A stretch of DNA of 64,000 nt from Thermoplasmatales archaeon (GCA_016806715.1 CP060531.1:1659966-1723965); one strand, 5' to 3'; positions 52,122 through 60,894 are shown, counted from the stretch's first letter. Notes: generated by a model not told the origin, from the sequence alone. Translations and numbers: made by a program.

Positions 52122-52976
52122 TTACTTTTTGTTGAATGAATTCTGATACTCTGTCGCCTTAACAGTATTTTCCATGATCTGAGTTGCTGTTATTGGCCCA
52201 ACCCCACCAGGAACCGGGGTTATTGCTCTTACATACCCGAAAAGTTCCTCATAGTTTGCATCTCCTCTTATGCCACCATCAACAGGATTTATACCGACAT
52301 CCACCACGATACTGTCCTCTGTCACGTAACTTCTGTCTATAAAATTCGGGGTTCCAACTGCTGTAACAAGAACCTGGCTGTTCCGGGATATACTCCTGAT
52401 GTCACCTGTTTTTGAATGACACACAGTAACGGTGAAGTCCCGGTTCAGGAGCATCAATGCAAGTGGTTTACCGACGATCGGGGAACGATTTATTATGGTC
52501 GCTGTTGTTCCACCGGGTAGATGCAGTTCAGTCAATATTTTCGTGACTGCCGCAGCTGTAGCGGGAGTGAGGAATTCATTTTTCAGGGCTATCATTCCCT
52601 GGTTCGTTGGTGTCATGCCATCAACGTCTTTATAGAACGGAATACTTTCAACTGCCTTGAAGAAATCAAGATGTTTCGGTAGTGGGTTCTCGATCATTAC
52701 TCCATTGACATCACTCATTCCGGAAATGTTTGCAATTTCTTCGTTTAAGGCTTCATAGGTGATATTCTCATCCAGTATCTTATGTGACACCTTAATGCCG
52801 ATCTTTGCCCCTCTACGTATTTTTGCCCTTACGTAGGTCTCGATTGCCTCATTCCTGCCAACCTGAATCAGGAAAAGATGGGGCTCAACTCCATGCGATT
52901 TGAGCGCTTCTACCCTGCCCTTCAACGCCTTGATTATACTTTCCGCTATTGGTGTTCCATTTAGGATTACGGTCAT
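52122..52976 (-). CDS. folD: methylenetetrahydrofolate dehydrogenase/cyclohydrolase
   Basis: Interconverts 5,10-methylene-, methenyl- and formyl-tetrahydrofolate. 284 residues with YVRAKIRRG (active-site Tyr and Lys; the usual spacing Y-x-x-x-K is kept), MIENPLPKH (variant of VQLPLP), KDVDGMTPTNQG, INRSPIVGKPLALML and TPVPGGVGPITATQIMENT. The N-loop change from Q-L-P to E-N-P is mild. ATG is 4 nt after the stop of the glucose dehydrogenase gene, so the two are co-transcribed. Confidence 0.94.
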   Translation of the reverse strand: MTVILNGTPIAESIIKALKGRVEALKSHGVEPHLFLIQVGRNEAIETYVRAKIRRGAKIGIKVSHKILDENITYEALNEEIANISGMSDVNGVMIENPLPKHLDFFKAVESIPFYKDVDGMTPTNQGMIALKNEFLTPATAAAVTKILTELHLPGGTTATIINRSPIVGKPLALMLLNRDFTVTVCHSKTGDIRSISRNSQVLVTAVGTPNFIDRSYVTEDSIVVDVGINPVDGGIRGDANYEELFGYVRAITPVPGGVGPITATQIMENTVKATEYQNSFNKK

Positions 52977-52980
52977 TATT

Positions 52981-54072
52981 TCACCATTTTATTACGGTCT
53001 TTATCTCACCGGCTGGCTTCTTGCTGAAAATGTCCAGATCATCTGGGCTGAACGTGCCGGTTATGAGTCCAGGGAGTGTATCTCCGTATATGTATTTCCA
53101 TTTCCTCAGATATTCAAGCGCCTTGATGTAGTGTATCTTTGCAGCATCCACGGAACCCGCAACTGTTATATTCCGCTCGATGAAGAAATCAATATCGTTT
53201 CCATTCAGTTGAGCAGGAGGAGCCTTTCCATTGGTTCCGAACAGTATAAGGATACCATTGTAATTCAGAGTTTTTAGAAACCTGAATATGGTTCCGGGGT
53301 CTCCACTGGTATCGATCAACAAATCGTTACCCGGTTTCGTGATCTTTTCAATTTCCTTTGTGTAGTCTATAAATGTAATTCCAAATTTCCCGCAAATTTC
53401 CATCTTCTTGCTCTCAATCGGATGGCGGTTAGTCATTATTACGTCAAAACCGTATTCCTTTGCCATCATCGAGTAAAGGAACGCTTCTGCTCCGCTCCCT
53501 ATAACGAGGCATCTTTTTCCCTCAAAGGTTGAATACTGGTTTGCGAATATAGCTCTCTTCGATACGATAGTGAAAACCTCGAATCCCTTTACGACATTTT
53601 TCAACGGTTCAGTCAGGACCGCAACATCACGCATCCCCTCATCCGGGACTTTTACAATATAGTCAAGGGAGTCGTAGAAATATTCCCTCATGAAACCATC
53701 CATCCCGGTTATGCCCGCTTCATGCTTCTTCCCGTCAGAACAGTTGTCCTGCCTGCCTATTTTACAATTTACGCAGTCACCAGGTCTTCTTACCACCGGG
53801 ACAACAAGGTCACCTACCTTGAATTCTTTGCTCTCTGTATAAATTTCTTCTATAACACAAAGAGATTCATGCCCTATTATGAGCCTGTCAGAATTCTCAG
53901 GATTAAATGCGAAGGAGAGTCCACCTGAAGTTATTCCCCTATCAGTTCCACACAGTCCGTTATATAGCACCCTCAGCTTCACATTGTGCTCAGGCAGCTT
54001 CACCACGGGAAGCCGGTCGATCTTCACTCCTCCCTTCGGTGCATTCGTGTAAATTGATCTCGCATACTCCAT
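52981..54072 (-). CDS. gdh: glucose 1-dehydrogenase (zinc MDR family)
   Basis: Oxidises glucose (often also galactose) to the lactone with NAD(P)+, the first step of the non-phosphorylated Entner-Doudoroff route. 363 residues, matching Thermoplasma-type enzymes. GLCGTDRGI holds the catalytic zinc Cys, GHESLCVIEEI the zinc His/Glu, and GDCVNCKIGRQDNC the structural zinc cysteines. The Rossmann half has VIGSGAEAFLYSMMAKEYG and NRHPIESKK. With kdgA at 21312 it supports this sugar pathway. Its promoter region is next to the IS607 right end. Confidence 0.93.
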   Translation of the reverse strand: MEYARSIYTNAPKGGVKIDRLPVVKLPEHNVKLRVLYNGLCGTDRGITSGGLSFAFNPENSDRLIIGHESLCVIEEIYTESKEFKVGDLVVPVVRRPGDCVNCKIGRQDNCSDGKKHEAGITGMDGFMREYFYDSLDYIVKVPDEGMRDVAVLTEPLKNVVKGFEVFTIVSKRAIFANQYSTFEGKRCLVIGSGAEAFLYSMMAKEYGFDVIMTNRHPIESKKMEICGKFGITFIDYTKEIEKITKPGNDLLIDTSGDPGTIFRFLKTLNYNGILILFGTNGKAPPAQLNGNDIDFFIERNITVAGSVDAAKIHYIKALEYLRKWKYIYGDTLPGLITGTFSPDDLDIFSKKPAGEIKTVIKW

Positions 54073-54119
54073 TATTTGCTATTTCAAAATAGTATTAAAA
54101 GATGGCACTTCTTCAGGTC

Positions 54120-54165
54120 ATATCAAGTTCAGGTTACGGTTTCCGTTAACCATGTTAACTTCGAC
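54120..54165 (-). ncRNA. predicted 3' part of TnpB guide (omega) RNA / IS607 right end
   Basis: On the minus strand, just past and overlapping the tnpB stop, two alternative hairpins share bases: GTTAAC-ATG-GTTAAC (54145-54159) and GGTTAACGG-AAA-CCGTAACC (54132-54151, one bulge). TnpB omega-RNAs of IS605/IS607 elements run through the tnpB 3' end into the element's right end, with the guide taken from flanking DNA. If that holds here, the guide would read downstream from about 54131. The 5' limit of the RNA is not determined. Confidence 0.45.
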
Positions 54166-55405
54166 CTTTGGAAGTTATCATCTGACTGATGCTTAAACTT
54201 CGTGGGTATAACCCTATACCCTCTATCCCGTTGGCGAACGCTTCGGGGACTGCTTTCTTCATTATGTTATATGATGCCTGGAGATCAGCATGGATCAGCT
54301 TTCCGTTTGCGGATCGGAATGTGCCTCTTTTGATCCTCTTTCCCAAGTATGCGTCATGGTGTTCTATGCTTTCGCTGTCAAGGAATGAACATTTGCTTGT
54401 GTGATCCTCGTTCTGTATCATGACCTTGATTCCAGCCTCTTCAGCTTTGTATTTTATCTGCGTTATGATCATGTTGAATGGCAGCTGGACAAAGTTCTGG
54501 TTGTTTCTCTTTCCCATGTTCGATGAATCTTTCCATCCGCTGTTGTGCCCAATGACTATTGTATCAATATTGTGGCTTCTGGCATACTCCACAATGGATT
54601 TCGAAACCTTGTGCATGATATCCTTGACCTTCCTGTTTCTCTTCATGAAGAGTTTCTGTATCTTCTCTGTAGTCTTTCGTTCATTTCCCTGGAGATCGTT
54701 TATGCTCCTGTACCTTGCCAGTTCCCTGTTAAAATACTGGTTGATCGATTTGAGCAATCCTGCCTTTACAGCAATCCCTCTTTCAGGGATGCTGTTACCC
54801 ATAGTTACAAGATTCCTCACGCCGATGTCCATGCCCATGACCCTTTTTGGTTTCATGCCTGATATGTCCGCTATCTCCTTCTCGTACACTATTTCCATCA
54901 TGTATCCTGTGCCCTGCGGCACTATCCTTACTTCTTTCAGCTTTACTTCATTTTCACTCAGCCTTGTTTTAACCCCCATTCCCACCACTTTAGGGAATTT
55001 CAATTTCCCATTCTCTATGCTGCACTGCTGGTTGGTGAAAATCAAGAGGAATTCACCATCTTTAGCCTTGTATCCCGGCAATCCGGGCCTTCCCATGAAT
55101 TTATCAGGATGCTTCTTCCATGCCTTTATTGCTCTGAAGAACGAGTCCCATGCCTGTTTGGTCTTCCTTATGGTCCACTGTGCTGTCTGTGCGGGAAGTT
55201 TCCGGTAATTGTTGTATTCATCTTTATCAGATGGTTTCTGGAACAGCTTAACCAGTTCATTGTAACCGGGCTGTCTTTCACCGTTAGCGAACTGCTGTCT
55301 CAGTATATAGTTGACCTGGTTGTATAGATTCTTGGAGAGATGGCACATATGGGAGATGGTTTCGTTTTCCCTTAAGAATATCTGTTCCGTTCTCCTAACC
55401 TTCAT
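54155..55405 (-). CDS. tnpB: TnpB RNA-guided nuclease of IS607 element
   Basis: A RuvC-fold TnpB protein, ancestor-type of Cas12. 416 residues from ATG 55405, which overlaps the recombinase stop by 11 nt. The RuvC triad is Asp193 in GMDIGVRN, Glu333 in MIQNEDHTSKC and Asp374 in IHADLQASYN; all are present. N-terminal helical region with NLYNQVNYI and a basic TIRKTKQAWDSFF are as in the family. The zinc-ribbon region has a single Cys (SKCSFLD) instead of the CxxC..CxxC set, and carries the GKRIKRGTF tract instead, a variant I recall from other archaeal TnpB proteins. Confidence 0.92.
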   Translation of the reverse strand: MKVRRTEQIFLRENETISHMCHLSKNLYNQVNYILRQQFANGERQPGYNELVKLFQKPSDKDEYNNYRKLPAQTAQWTIRKTKQAWDSFFRAIKAWKKHPDKFMGRPGLPGYKAKDGEFLLIFTNQQCSIENGKLKFPKVVGMGVKTRLSENEVKLKEVRIVPQGTGYMMEIVYEKEIADISGMKPKRVMGMDIGVRNLVTMGNSIPERGIAVKAGLLKSINQYFNRELARYRSINDLQGNERKTTEKIQKLFMKRNRKVKDIMHKVSKSIVEYARSHNIDTIVIGHNSGWKDSSNMGKRNNQNFVQLPFNMIITQIKYKAEEAGIKVMIQNEDHTSKCSFLDSESIEHHDAYLGKRIKRGTFRSANGKLIHADLQASYNIMKKAVPEAFANGIEGIGLYPRSLSISQMITSKGRS

Positions 55406-55982
55406 ACCCGACCTCAATGGAGTGATTCCGGCGTTTTGAATACATCTTCATGGAGTAACAGTGCAGCATGTTAGTAATATCCTCAAAGAACTCCATGGAA
55501 TCAAGTTCTGTACTGCCTACTTCAGATATCACCACTATTTCTGTTCTGTATTTCCTGAACAGGTAACTGAATAATTCAAAACCAACCCTGCTTAGCCTGT
55601 CCTTATAGGTTACTATCACTTTTTCAACTTTGTTGTTTATGATCTCATCTAACATCTCAAAGAATCCTTTCCTTTTCTCAAAGGATACGCCGGATGCAAT
55701 ATCCGAGTATATTGCACTTATCGTATATCCGTTCATGAAACACCACTGTTTCAGTTGTTGAATCTGGTTCTGCAGATCGTTCTTCTGCTTGGATGTGGAT
55801 ACACGTGCATACAGCACAGTTTTTCTCTTGACATCCTTGTTCAGTATTTTGTAAACGTCTTCCTCATTGTAGTTGTATCGTTTGTTCGGCATCACAGTAT
55901 ACCTGATCCTGCCATTCTTTGAGTAGACATGAAGAGTCTTCCTGGAAATTTGCAATAAATTCAAAACTTCTTCTGCTTTCAT
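55395..55982 (-). CDS. tnpA: IS607-type serine recombinase/transposase
   Basis: 195 residues from ATG 55982. The N-terminal MerR-like helix-turn-helix (KAEEVLNLLQISRKTLHVYSKNG) precedes the catalytic serine recombinase domain with YARVSTSKQKNDLQNQ (nucleophile Ser in ARVS), SDIASGVSFEKRKGF and YKDRLSRVGFELF. The HTH-before-catalysis order is diagnostic of IS607. The frame extends to ATG 56003, but a TATA-like AAATATAC near 56012 favours 55982. Confidence 0.94.
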   Translation of the reverse strand: MKAEEVLNLLQISRKTLHVYSKNGRIRYTVMPNKRYNYNEEDVYKILNKDVKRKTVLYARVSTSKQKNDLQNQIQQLKQWCFMNGYTISAIYSDIASGVSFEKRKGFFEMLDEIINNKVEKVIVTYKDRLSRVGFELFSYLFRKYRTEIVVISEVGSTELDSMEFFEDITNMLHCYSMKMYSKRRNHSIEVGYEG

Positions 55983-56031
55983 GGTTAATATAATATATAC
56001 CATAAGTATATTTAGTTATACTTTTGCTTAA

Positions 56032-56610
56032 CTATATCTGATGGCCAAGACGTATTTTTTTCGTGTTCAGGTAGAATTCATCATAAGGAGTAGGTTCACT
56101 GATTATTGGTATCCTGTCTGTTATTTTTATATTGTATTTCTGAAGGAAGTCCATTTTAAGAGGGTTGTTTGTCATGAGGCGAATGGACTTTATGTCGAAG
56201 TATTTTATCACTTCAACGGCAAAAGTATAGTCTCTCTTGTCGGCTGGCAATCCCAGCATTAAATTTGCTTCCACTGTATCGTATCCCTGATCCTGGAGGC
56301 TGTATGCCCGTATCTTGTCAAGTAGCCCTATTCCTCTCCCCTCCTGTCTGAGATATATCAGCATGCCGGAATCCTGCTTCCCGAGATATTCAAGGGATTT
56401 CAGCAATTGATCCCTGCAGTCACATCTTTTCGATCCCATTACGTCTCCGGTAAGGCACTCTGAATGGATTCGCACAGGTACATCTTCTTTTGATTTCACG
56501 TCCCCTCTCACGAGCACTGCATTTTCAAGGTTCTCATCATCAGAGAACACGTATATCTCAAATAAACCGAAAATTGTTGGTAACTTAGCGTTGGAATAAA
56601 GTTCTAGCAT
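56032..56610 (-). CDS. ribA: GTP cyclohydrolase II (bacterial RibA type)
   Basis: First step of riboflavin synthesis, opening GTP to a diaminopyrimidine. 192 residues: [19 protein letters not shown] with the three zinc cysteines, [11 protein letters not shown] with the catalytic loop, and MTNNPLKM near residue 148. Most archaea use the unrelated ArfA (GTP cyclohydrolase III), so a bacterial origin is likely. Leaderless start probable: TATA-like CAATTTATTC about 23 nt before ATG 56610. No FMN riboswitch space is available. Confidence 0.94.
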   Translation of the reverse strand: MLELYSNAKLPTIFGLFEIYVFSDDENLENAVLVRGDVKSKEDVPVRIHSECLTGDVMGSKRCDCRDQLLKSLEYLGKQDSGMLIYLRQEGRGIGLLDKIRAYSLQDQGYDTVEANLMLGLPADKRDYTFAVEVIKYFDIKSIRLMTNNPLKMDFLQKYNIKITDRIPIISEPTPYDEFYLNTKKIRLGHQI

Positions 56611-56677
56611 ATATTTCCCTGAATAAATTGATTCATGCTATTAAAATATTTATAACTATTATTTTCATAAATAGTCA

Positions 56678-57931
56678 TTAAATAGTCTGCTCATTTGAAA
56701 ACTGGGACAAAGAGTTCTCAACGGGTTCGCAAAGTGCGTATCCCTGCTTTACCTTAAATATATACACTGGTTTCTCTCCAGCTGAATTTTTCTCCAGCTC
56801 ATTTTTCATTGCATAACTTTCTTCAGGCTGTAGTGCAAATCTAGGATATATCTTTCCGGCACCAATACTCCTGAGGGATTCTGCAAGATCCAGCTTGCCT
56901 GCAACCATAAGTTTCCTGTACACCTTTCCAGGAAATTGTCCTTGTGGAATTGAGGAAGAGGTAAGCAGTATTCTCCTGCCATCCTCGCCAAGAATCCTGA
57001 ACTCTCCTAGGCTCTTTACTTCGTTGACAAGTCCGGCATATATGAGGGACGGATCCGGAAGCTCAATCAGTTCAAGCGGAGTGTCTGTAACCTCAAACTC
57101 CGGCCTCTTATAGCTGCCCTCAACCCTAACTTCACCAGGGAGCATTACTGCCGAACTATCTGCATGTTTCAGTTCTCCGCAGTACAGAGTAAGCCTGTTC
57201 AGGGAACCATTCACGGAGATATACTCAGTTTCTGCATCTATGTCAAGTCTTGTTCTCCTGGTCTGGGGAGGGATGTCAAATACAAATTTTCCTGTGATGC
57301 TTGAATACTTCCGGATAATGGCTTCTGGCGAAGGGACAAGATCATGCAGTTCCCTCTCCGTCGCTCCGGATTCTCTGAGCGGATCCGAAAAGATTACGGC
57401 ATCGTCGAGTCTCTCTTCTCCAATCTCGTCAGGATTCCACTCTGAGTTAATTAATTCAAGGTTATGAGCTTCATACACTTTTGCGTTGATTTTGGATTCA
57501 AGGAACCTGATTCGGTTTCTTTCCACTCCCGTTACGCTGTTAGTCTTCGAAAAGAAAATAGCTTGCATACCTCCTCCGGATCCAATGTCAAATACTGTGT
57601 TTCCTGTAATCCTTCTGGCACGGTATTCAGAAACCAGTTCAGGAGTAGAATATCTTGCTGTATATTGGTCAAGCCACAGGCGGTTGTTTCTTGAAAATTT
57701 TCCCCTGGTCTGTATCCTGGATTTCGCTATTTCAATCAGGAATGAAATCTCCTTTCCAAAACGTTTTCCGAGTTTGTTCACTATGGTCCTGCTGTCATAT
57801 CCCCGATCCATAAGCTCCACTATTTCGTCTATCTTCTTGTCAGCGCTTTCCCTGTAACCATTATCATTCAGGGATCTGAATAATGTATTCTCCTCTACCT
57901 TATTTGATACCAACTTTGGGTAATCCGTCAT
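56678..57931 (-). CDS. class I SAM-dependent methyltransferase of unknown target
   Basis: 417 residues. The N-terminal ~95 residues are helical and charged. A Rossmann methyltransferase core begins near residue 100 with VFDIGSGGGMQAIFF (SAM loop) and SVTGVERNRIRF (acidic loop), with VIFSDPLRESG in the position of the catalytic motif IV. The C-terminal ~120 residues carry EVRVEGSYKRPEF and AGKIYPRFALQPEESY and may be a THUMP-like or RNA-binding domain, as in some predicted RNA methyltransferases; this is tentative. The ATG overlaps the left half of an 18-bp palindrome, in a divergent promoter shared with purC. Confidence 0.75.
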   Translation of the reverse strand: MTDYPKLVSNKVEENTLFRSLNDNGYRESADKKIDEIVELMDRGYDSRTIVNKLGKRFGKEISFLIEIAKSRIQTRGKFSRNNRLWLDQYTARYSTPELVSEYRARRITGNTVFDIGSGGGMQAIFFSKTNSVTGVERNRIRFLESKINAKVYEAHNLELINSEWNPDEIGEERLDDAVIFSDPLRESGATERELHDLVPSPEAIIRKYSSITGKFVFDIPPQTRRTRLDIDAETEYISVNGSLNRLTLYCGELKHADSSAVMLPGEVRVEGSYKRPEFEVTDTPLELIELPDPSLIYAGLVNEVKSLGEFRILGEDGRRILLTSSSIPQGQFPGKVYRKLMVAGKLDLAESLRSIGAGKIYPRFALQPEESYAMKNELEKNSAGEKPVYIFKVKQGYALCEPVENSLSQFSNEQTI

Positions 57932-57946
57932 ACCTATTTAGGTATG
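57929..57946. promoter_or_regulatory. 18-bp inverted repeat in the purC / methyltransferase divergent promoter
   Basis: CATACCTA-TT-TAGGTATG has 8-bp exact arms. It overlaps the methyltransferase start codon and lies 45 nt before purC. The ACCTA/TAGGT arms are shared with the palindrome at 49749-49773, and CCTAATAGG at 33574-33582 has the same core. A candidate operator; a chance AT-rich symmetry is possible. Confidence 0.4.
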
Positions 57947-57990
57947 TGGAGCAGAGAAGAATTAATAAAACAACTCACGGTAAGGTGAAT

Positions 57991-58881
57991 ATGAAGCTTG
58001 TAAGGGTCGGGAAGGTCAAGGAAGTATATGACGAAGGAGATACGCTTCTCTTCAAGTTTACCGACAAGATTTCCGTGTTTGACAAGATCATACCGTCGAC
58101 AATACCGTCCAAAGGAGAATCATTGTGCAGGACAGCAGAATTCTGGTTCAAAATTACATCGGAATCGGCACGTGTCAAGACGCATCTTATTGAGCGGGTA
58201 TCGCCCACTGAGATGCGGGTCAGGAAATTCACGGTCCGGGAAGGGAATGGCAGCATATTTTCCATCAATTATCTGATTCCTCTTGAATTCGTGGCAAGGT
58301 ATTATGTAGCAGGGAGCCTCTTTGACCGGGTTAAGGAGGGGAAAGTTTCACTGGAAGACCTTGGAGTTGCCAGCTTTCCCAAATATGGTCAAAAACTCGA
58401 TGACCCGTTCCTTGAGGTAACCACAAAGTTTGAGAAATTTGACAGGCCATTACAAATCAACGAAGCTCTTGAAATTGGTGGGCTGCGCAAGCAGGAGCTT
58501 GATGAAATTTATGATGCAATACTGAGGATAGATCGCAGGATAGAGAAGCAGGTCGCCCCAAACGGTCTTATTCATGCTGATGGAAAGAAAGAGTTTGCCA
58601 TGGGGGAGAGCCGGGAACCCATTGTGGTTGATACATTCGGAACTGCAGACGAAGACCGTTTCTGGGACAGGCAGCAGTATGATGATGGTAAAATTGTGGA
58701 GCTAAGCAAGGAGTCTGTACGTCAGTACTATCGTTCTACAGGATACCATGACAAACTATATGAAGCAAGGGAAAAAGGGACAACAGAGCCGGATATATCA
58801 CCATTACCTGTGGAACTGGTTGACAGGACGAGCAAACTCTACCGTGACCTGTTCGAGCGTATAACCGGACAGAAATGGTAA
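57991..58881 (+). CDS. purC: phosphoribosylaminoimidazole-succinocarboxamide synthase
   Basis: SAICAR synthetase of purine synthesis. 296 residues from ATG 57991, which follows AAGGTGA by 3 nt; the frame is open from 57883 but the upstream residues do not belong to the family. GKVKEVYDEGDTLLFKFTDKISVFD, FSINYLIPLEFVARYYVAGS, LIHADGKKEFAMGE and VVDTFGTADEDRFW are PurC motifs. It is the longer archaeal/eukaryotic-like form with an extended C-terminal part (KLYRDLFERITG). Confidence 0.94.
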   Translation: MKLVRVGKVKEVYDEGDTLLFKFTDKISVFDKIIPSTIPSKGESLCRTAEFWFKITSESARVKTHLIERVSPTEMRVRKFTVREGNGSIFSINYLIPLEFVARYYVAGSLFDRVKEGKVSLEDLGVASFPKYGQKLDDPFLEVTTKFEKFDRPLQINEALEIGGLRKQELDEIYDAILRIDRRIEKQVAPNGLIHADGKKEFAMGESREPIVVDTFGTADEDRFWDRQQYDDGKIVELSKESVRQYYRSTGYHDKLYEAREKGTTEPDISPLPVELVDRTSKLYRDLFERITGQKW

Positions 58882-58908
58882 TTTCTTTATACCTAACTGT
58901 CTAAATAT

Positions 58909-59304
58909 CTATTGGACTCCAAGCTCTATCTGGTTTTCCACATAATGCCAGAGCTGGTGTTCAATCTCATAAGCCCACAGTGCCTCCGGTACCTCTACAA
59001 AGGCTGCAAGTTCAGAGATAAAGAACGTTTCCAGTGCGGCTACGCCGAGATTCTTCAGCCATGAACCAACTCCCATCTTAATCTTGAAATTACTCTGGTC
59101 GCCTTCAATTACAATAGTAAACGCCCGGTCCATTGCAAGAACGGTTCTGAAAACACCACCCTTCTTGGCCTGTATTAATATTCCATCCGGATGTTTCCCT
59201 GACTGTGTCTTGAAATGCTCCTCATTGAAAAATTCAACAATGTGCTGACCAAGCTTATCGAGGTCAATATTTTTCCCGTTGTACTCTCTCGTCGCCATTT
59301 TCAT
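58909..59304 (-). CDS. unrecognised small protein with hydrophobic helix
   Basis: 131 residues. The first ~80 are alpha/beta, with a DNA- or lipid-binding-like pattern (VFRTVLAMDRAFTIVIEGDQSNFKIKMG); the C-terminal part contains an amphipathic hydrophobic stretch WLKNLGVAALETFFISELAAFVEV, which may be membrane-associated. No family is recognised. ATG 59304 is supported by a TATA-like TTTTATATG centred about 24 nt upstream; ATG 59298 is an alternative. Confidence 0.6.
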   Translation of the reverse strand: MKMATREYNGKNIDLDKLGQHIVEFFNEEHFKTQSGKHPDGILIQAKKGGVFRTVLAMDRAFTIVIEGDQSNFKIKMGVGSWLKNLGVAALETFFISELAAFVEVPEALWAYEIEHQLWHYVENQIELGVQ

Positions 59305-59412
59305 GAAATACTTTAATAATGCATCATATAAAAGTAATTCCCGACCATGATTATTAGAAATCTGGATTTCCAGAAACCTTATATTCCAGAAATCGATATA
59401 TTATAGATAGAA

Positions 59413-59901
59413 ATGGCAGATCAAAAGAAGGTAAATAAGGACGAAAAGGAAGAAAAGACGCAGGAAGGCGAGAATACTCAGAATATTTCCGTAAAGGGGA
59501 TAAAGAAGGATGTTTATGACAAGGTCTCTCAGATAGCAAGAATAACAGGCAAAACTCTGGGAGAAGTGACCAATGAAGCTTACAAGTCGCTCATAGGCGC
59601 GTTCGACGGGGCAGGTCATATTTCCCGGAACTTCAGGGAAGGGCTATCAGGCACAATGTCAAGATACGTGGAAAATATCAAGACCCTTGATATTACAAAA
59701 AAGGATCTGGAGGATATCAGTCACAAGACGGTATTCAAGAATATAGATACCCTTGTTCTTGTGGATGTTGACGACGAAACCTTTGACAGGTATATAGATG
59801 CGATCATAAACGTGAAGAGCCTCAGCATCCCTGCTTCTCTGAGGAAATCCAAGGTGCTGCTCAAATGCAGTTATGTAGATACCATTTCCCAGGGGAAATA
59901 A
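59413..59901 (+). CDS. protein with ribbon-helix-helix-like domain, unknown role
   Basis: 162 residues. A very charged N-terminus (about 1-25, Lys/Glu/Asp) is followed by ISVKGIKKDVYDKVSQIARITGKTLGEVTNEAYKSL, which has the strand-helix-helix pattern of CopG/MetJ-type DNA-binding domains. The C-terminal half (about 95-155) has leucine-rich-like tracts (IDTLVLVDVD, NVKSLSIPASL). It might be a DNA-binding regulator with a small effector domain. A TATA-like GATATATTATAG lies shortly upstream. The function remains open. Confidence 0.6.
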   Translation: MADQKKVNKDEKEEKTQEGENTQNISVKGIKKDVYDKVSQIARITGKTLGEVTNEAYKSLIGAFDGAGHISRNFREGLSGTMSRYVENIKTLDITKKDLEDISHKTVFKNIDTLVLVDVDDETFDRYIDAIINVKSLSIPASLRKSKVLLKCSYVDTISQGK

Positions 59902-59905
59902 ACCC

Positions 59906-60871
59906 CTATTTTTTTCTCATTACTGTGAAATACCTGGTCAGGGTTTTGTGTTGCGGAACTGGGATGACGGATATCAGTTCGAACAGTTCCTTTGAAAGAT
60001 CGAGAAGGCTTGAGTTGCCCACAATCACGGCACAGTATCCCTCATCTTTCAGAAGATTGTGAAATGCGGAAAAAGATTCTGAGTACAATTTCCCGATTTC
60101 ATCGCCATGTAGCGACGAATTCCTTCCATATGGCATGTCGGTAACAATACCCGCAACCTTCTCGTTCAGTTTCAGTTCAGAAATGCTGCTTCTCATTATC
60201 TTCGCATCAGAAAATCCAAAATATTTCAGGTTAAGTCTCGCTCCCATTACCATTGCAAGCGAAGCATCGCTACCGATTATTTTTCTTCCCATCAAGGCAG
60301 CCTCAATCAATATTCCTCCGGTTCCGCAGAAAGGATCGAGAACCGTGTCCCCCTCCCTGGTCATTGACACGTTCACCAGGTACCTTCCGAATCTTGGATG
60401 AAGAGAAACCGGGGAAAAGAAGGGGCGCATTGGAGCCCTTCTCTGTTCAAGTTCCTTTCTGTCTCGCTCATACCGGAGTAAGCCAAGATACCATCGATCT
60501 GCCCTGATTACCCTTATAACAAAGTCAAACTTCGTGAATGAAACTCTCCCCTTCGACTCGAGGATTGATCCAATTCCCGATTCTGTATAGTCATGGTCTT
60601 TTCCGGAGTATTGTTTCAGGCGGACGTAATAATTTCCGTCGGGAATAAGTGAACTATCAAACTCCTCCGGTCTGTCTGTTACTTGCAGAATCTCGGTAAT
60701 TGTATTTACAAACTGGGACTGGGACGCACTATTCCAGTCTCCCTCTATAAAGAATAGGTTCCCAGCCTGCCCTTTTATATTGAATCTCCCAAAATTATCA
60801 CTGAGTGCCTTTATCTCATTCCTGACCAGTTCCAAGTTCAGGGAACTGCATTCAAGGATATATCTGGGCAT
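59906..60871 (-). CDS. THUMP-type tRNA (guanine-N2) methyltransferase (Trm-G10-like)
   Basis: 321 residues: an N-terminal THUMP-like RNA-binding domain (about 1-140), then a Rossmann methyltransferase with DPFCGTGGILIEA (SAM motif I; typical of Trm11/TrmG10), IGSDASLAMVMGARLNL, and TDMPYGRNSS as the (D/N)PPY catalytic motif with Met replacing the first Pro. The likely target is G10 of tRNA. The gene starts 23 nt after the rpo11 stop on the same strand. Confidence 0.88.
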   Translation of the reverse strand: MPRYILECSSLNLELVRNEIKALSDNFGRFNIKGQAGNLFFIEGDWNSASQSQFVNTITEILQVTDRPEEFDSSLIPDGNYYVRLKQYSGKDHDYTESGIGSILESKGRVSFTKFDFVIRVIRADRWYLGLLRYERDRKELEQRRAPMRPFFSPVSLHPRFGRYLVNVSMTREGDTVLDPFCGTGGILIEAALMGRKIIGSDASLAMVMGARLNLKYFGFSDAKIMRSSISELKLNEKVAGIVTDMPYGRNSSLHGDEIGKLYSESFSAFHNLLKDEGYCAVIVGNSSLLDLSKELFELISVIPVPQHKTLTRYFTVMRKK

Positions 60872-60894
60872 TGCCGTTAAAGCTCTTCCGTGTT

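Larger units (their letters stand above)
54130..56028 (-). mobile_element. IS607-family insertion sequence
   Basis: A two-gene element: serine recombinase (55395-55982) overlapping tnpB (54155-55405), with a hairpin-containing right end at about 54131-54159 and AT-rich left end before the ribA stop at 56032. IS607 elements have no terminal inverted repeats and make little or no target duplication, so exact boundaries cannot be set. Both genes are intact, so the element may be active. It lies between gdh and ribA without disrupting a coding frame. Confidence 0.85.

Noticed and set aside
54420-55208. 262-codon plus-strand frame across tnpB
   Set aside because: Antisense shadow of the intact TnpB gene; hydrophobic composition arises from the opposite strand's Lys/Asn-rich codons.
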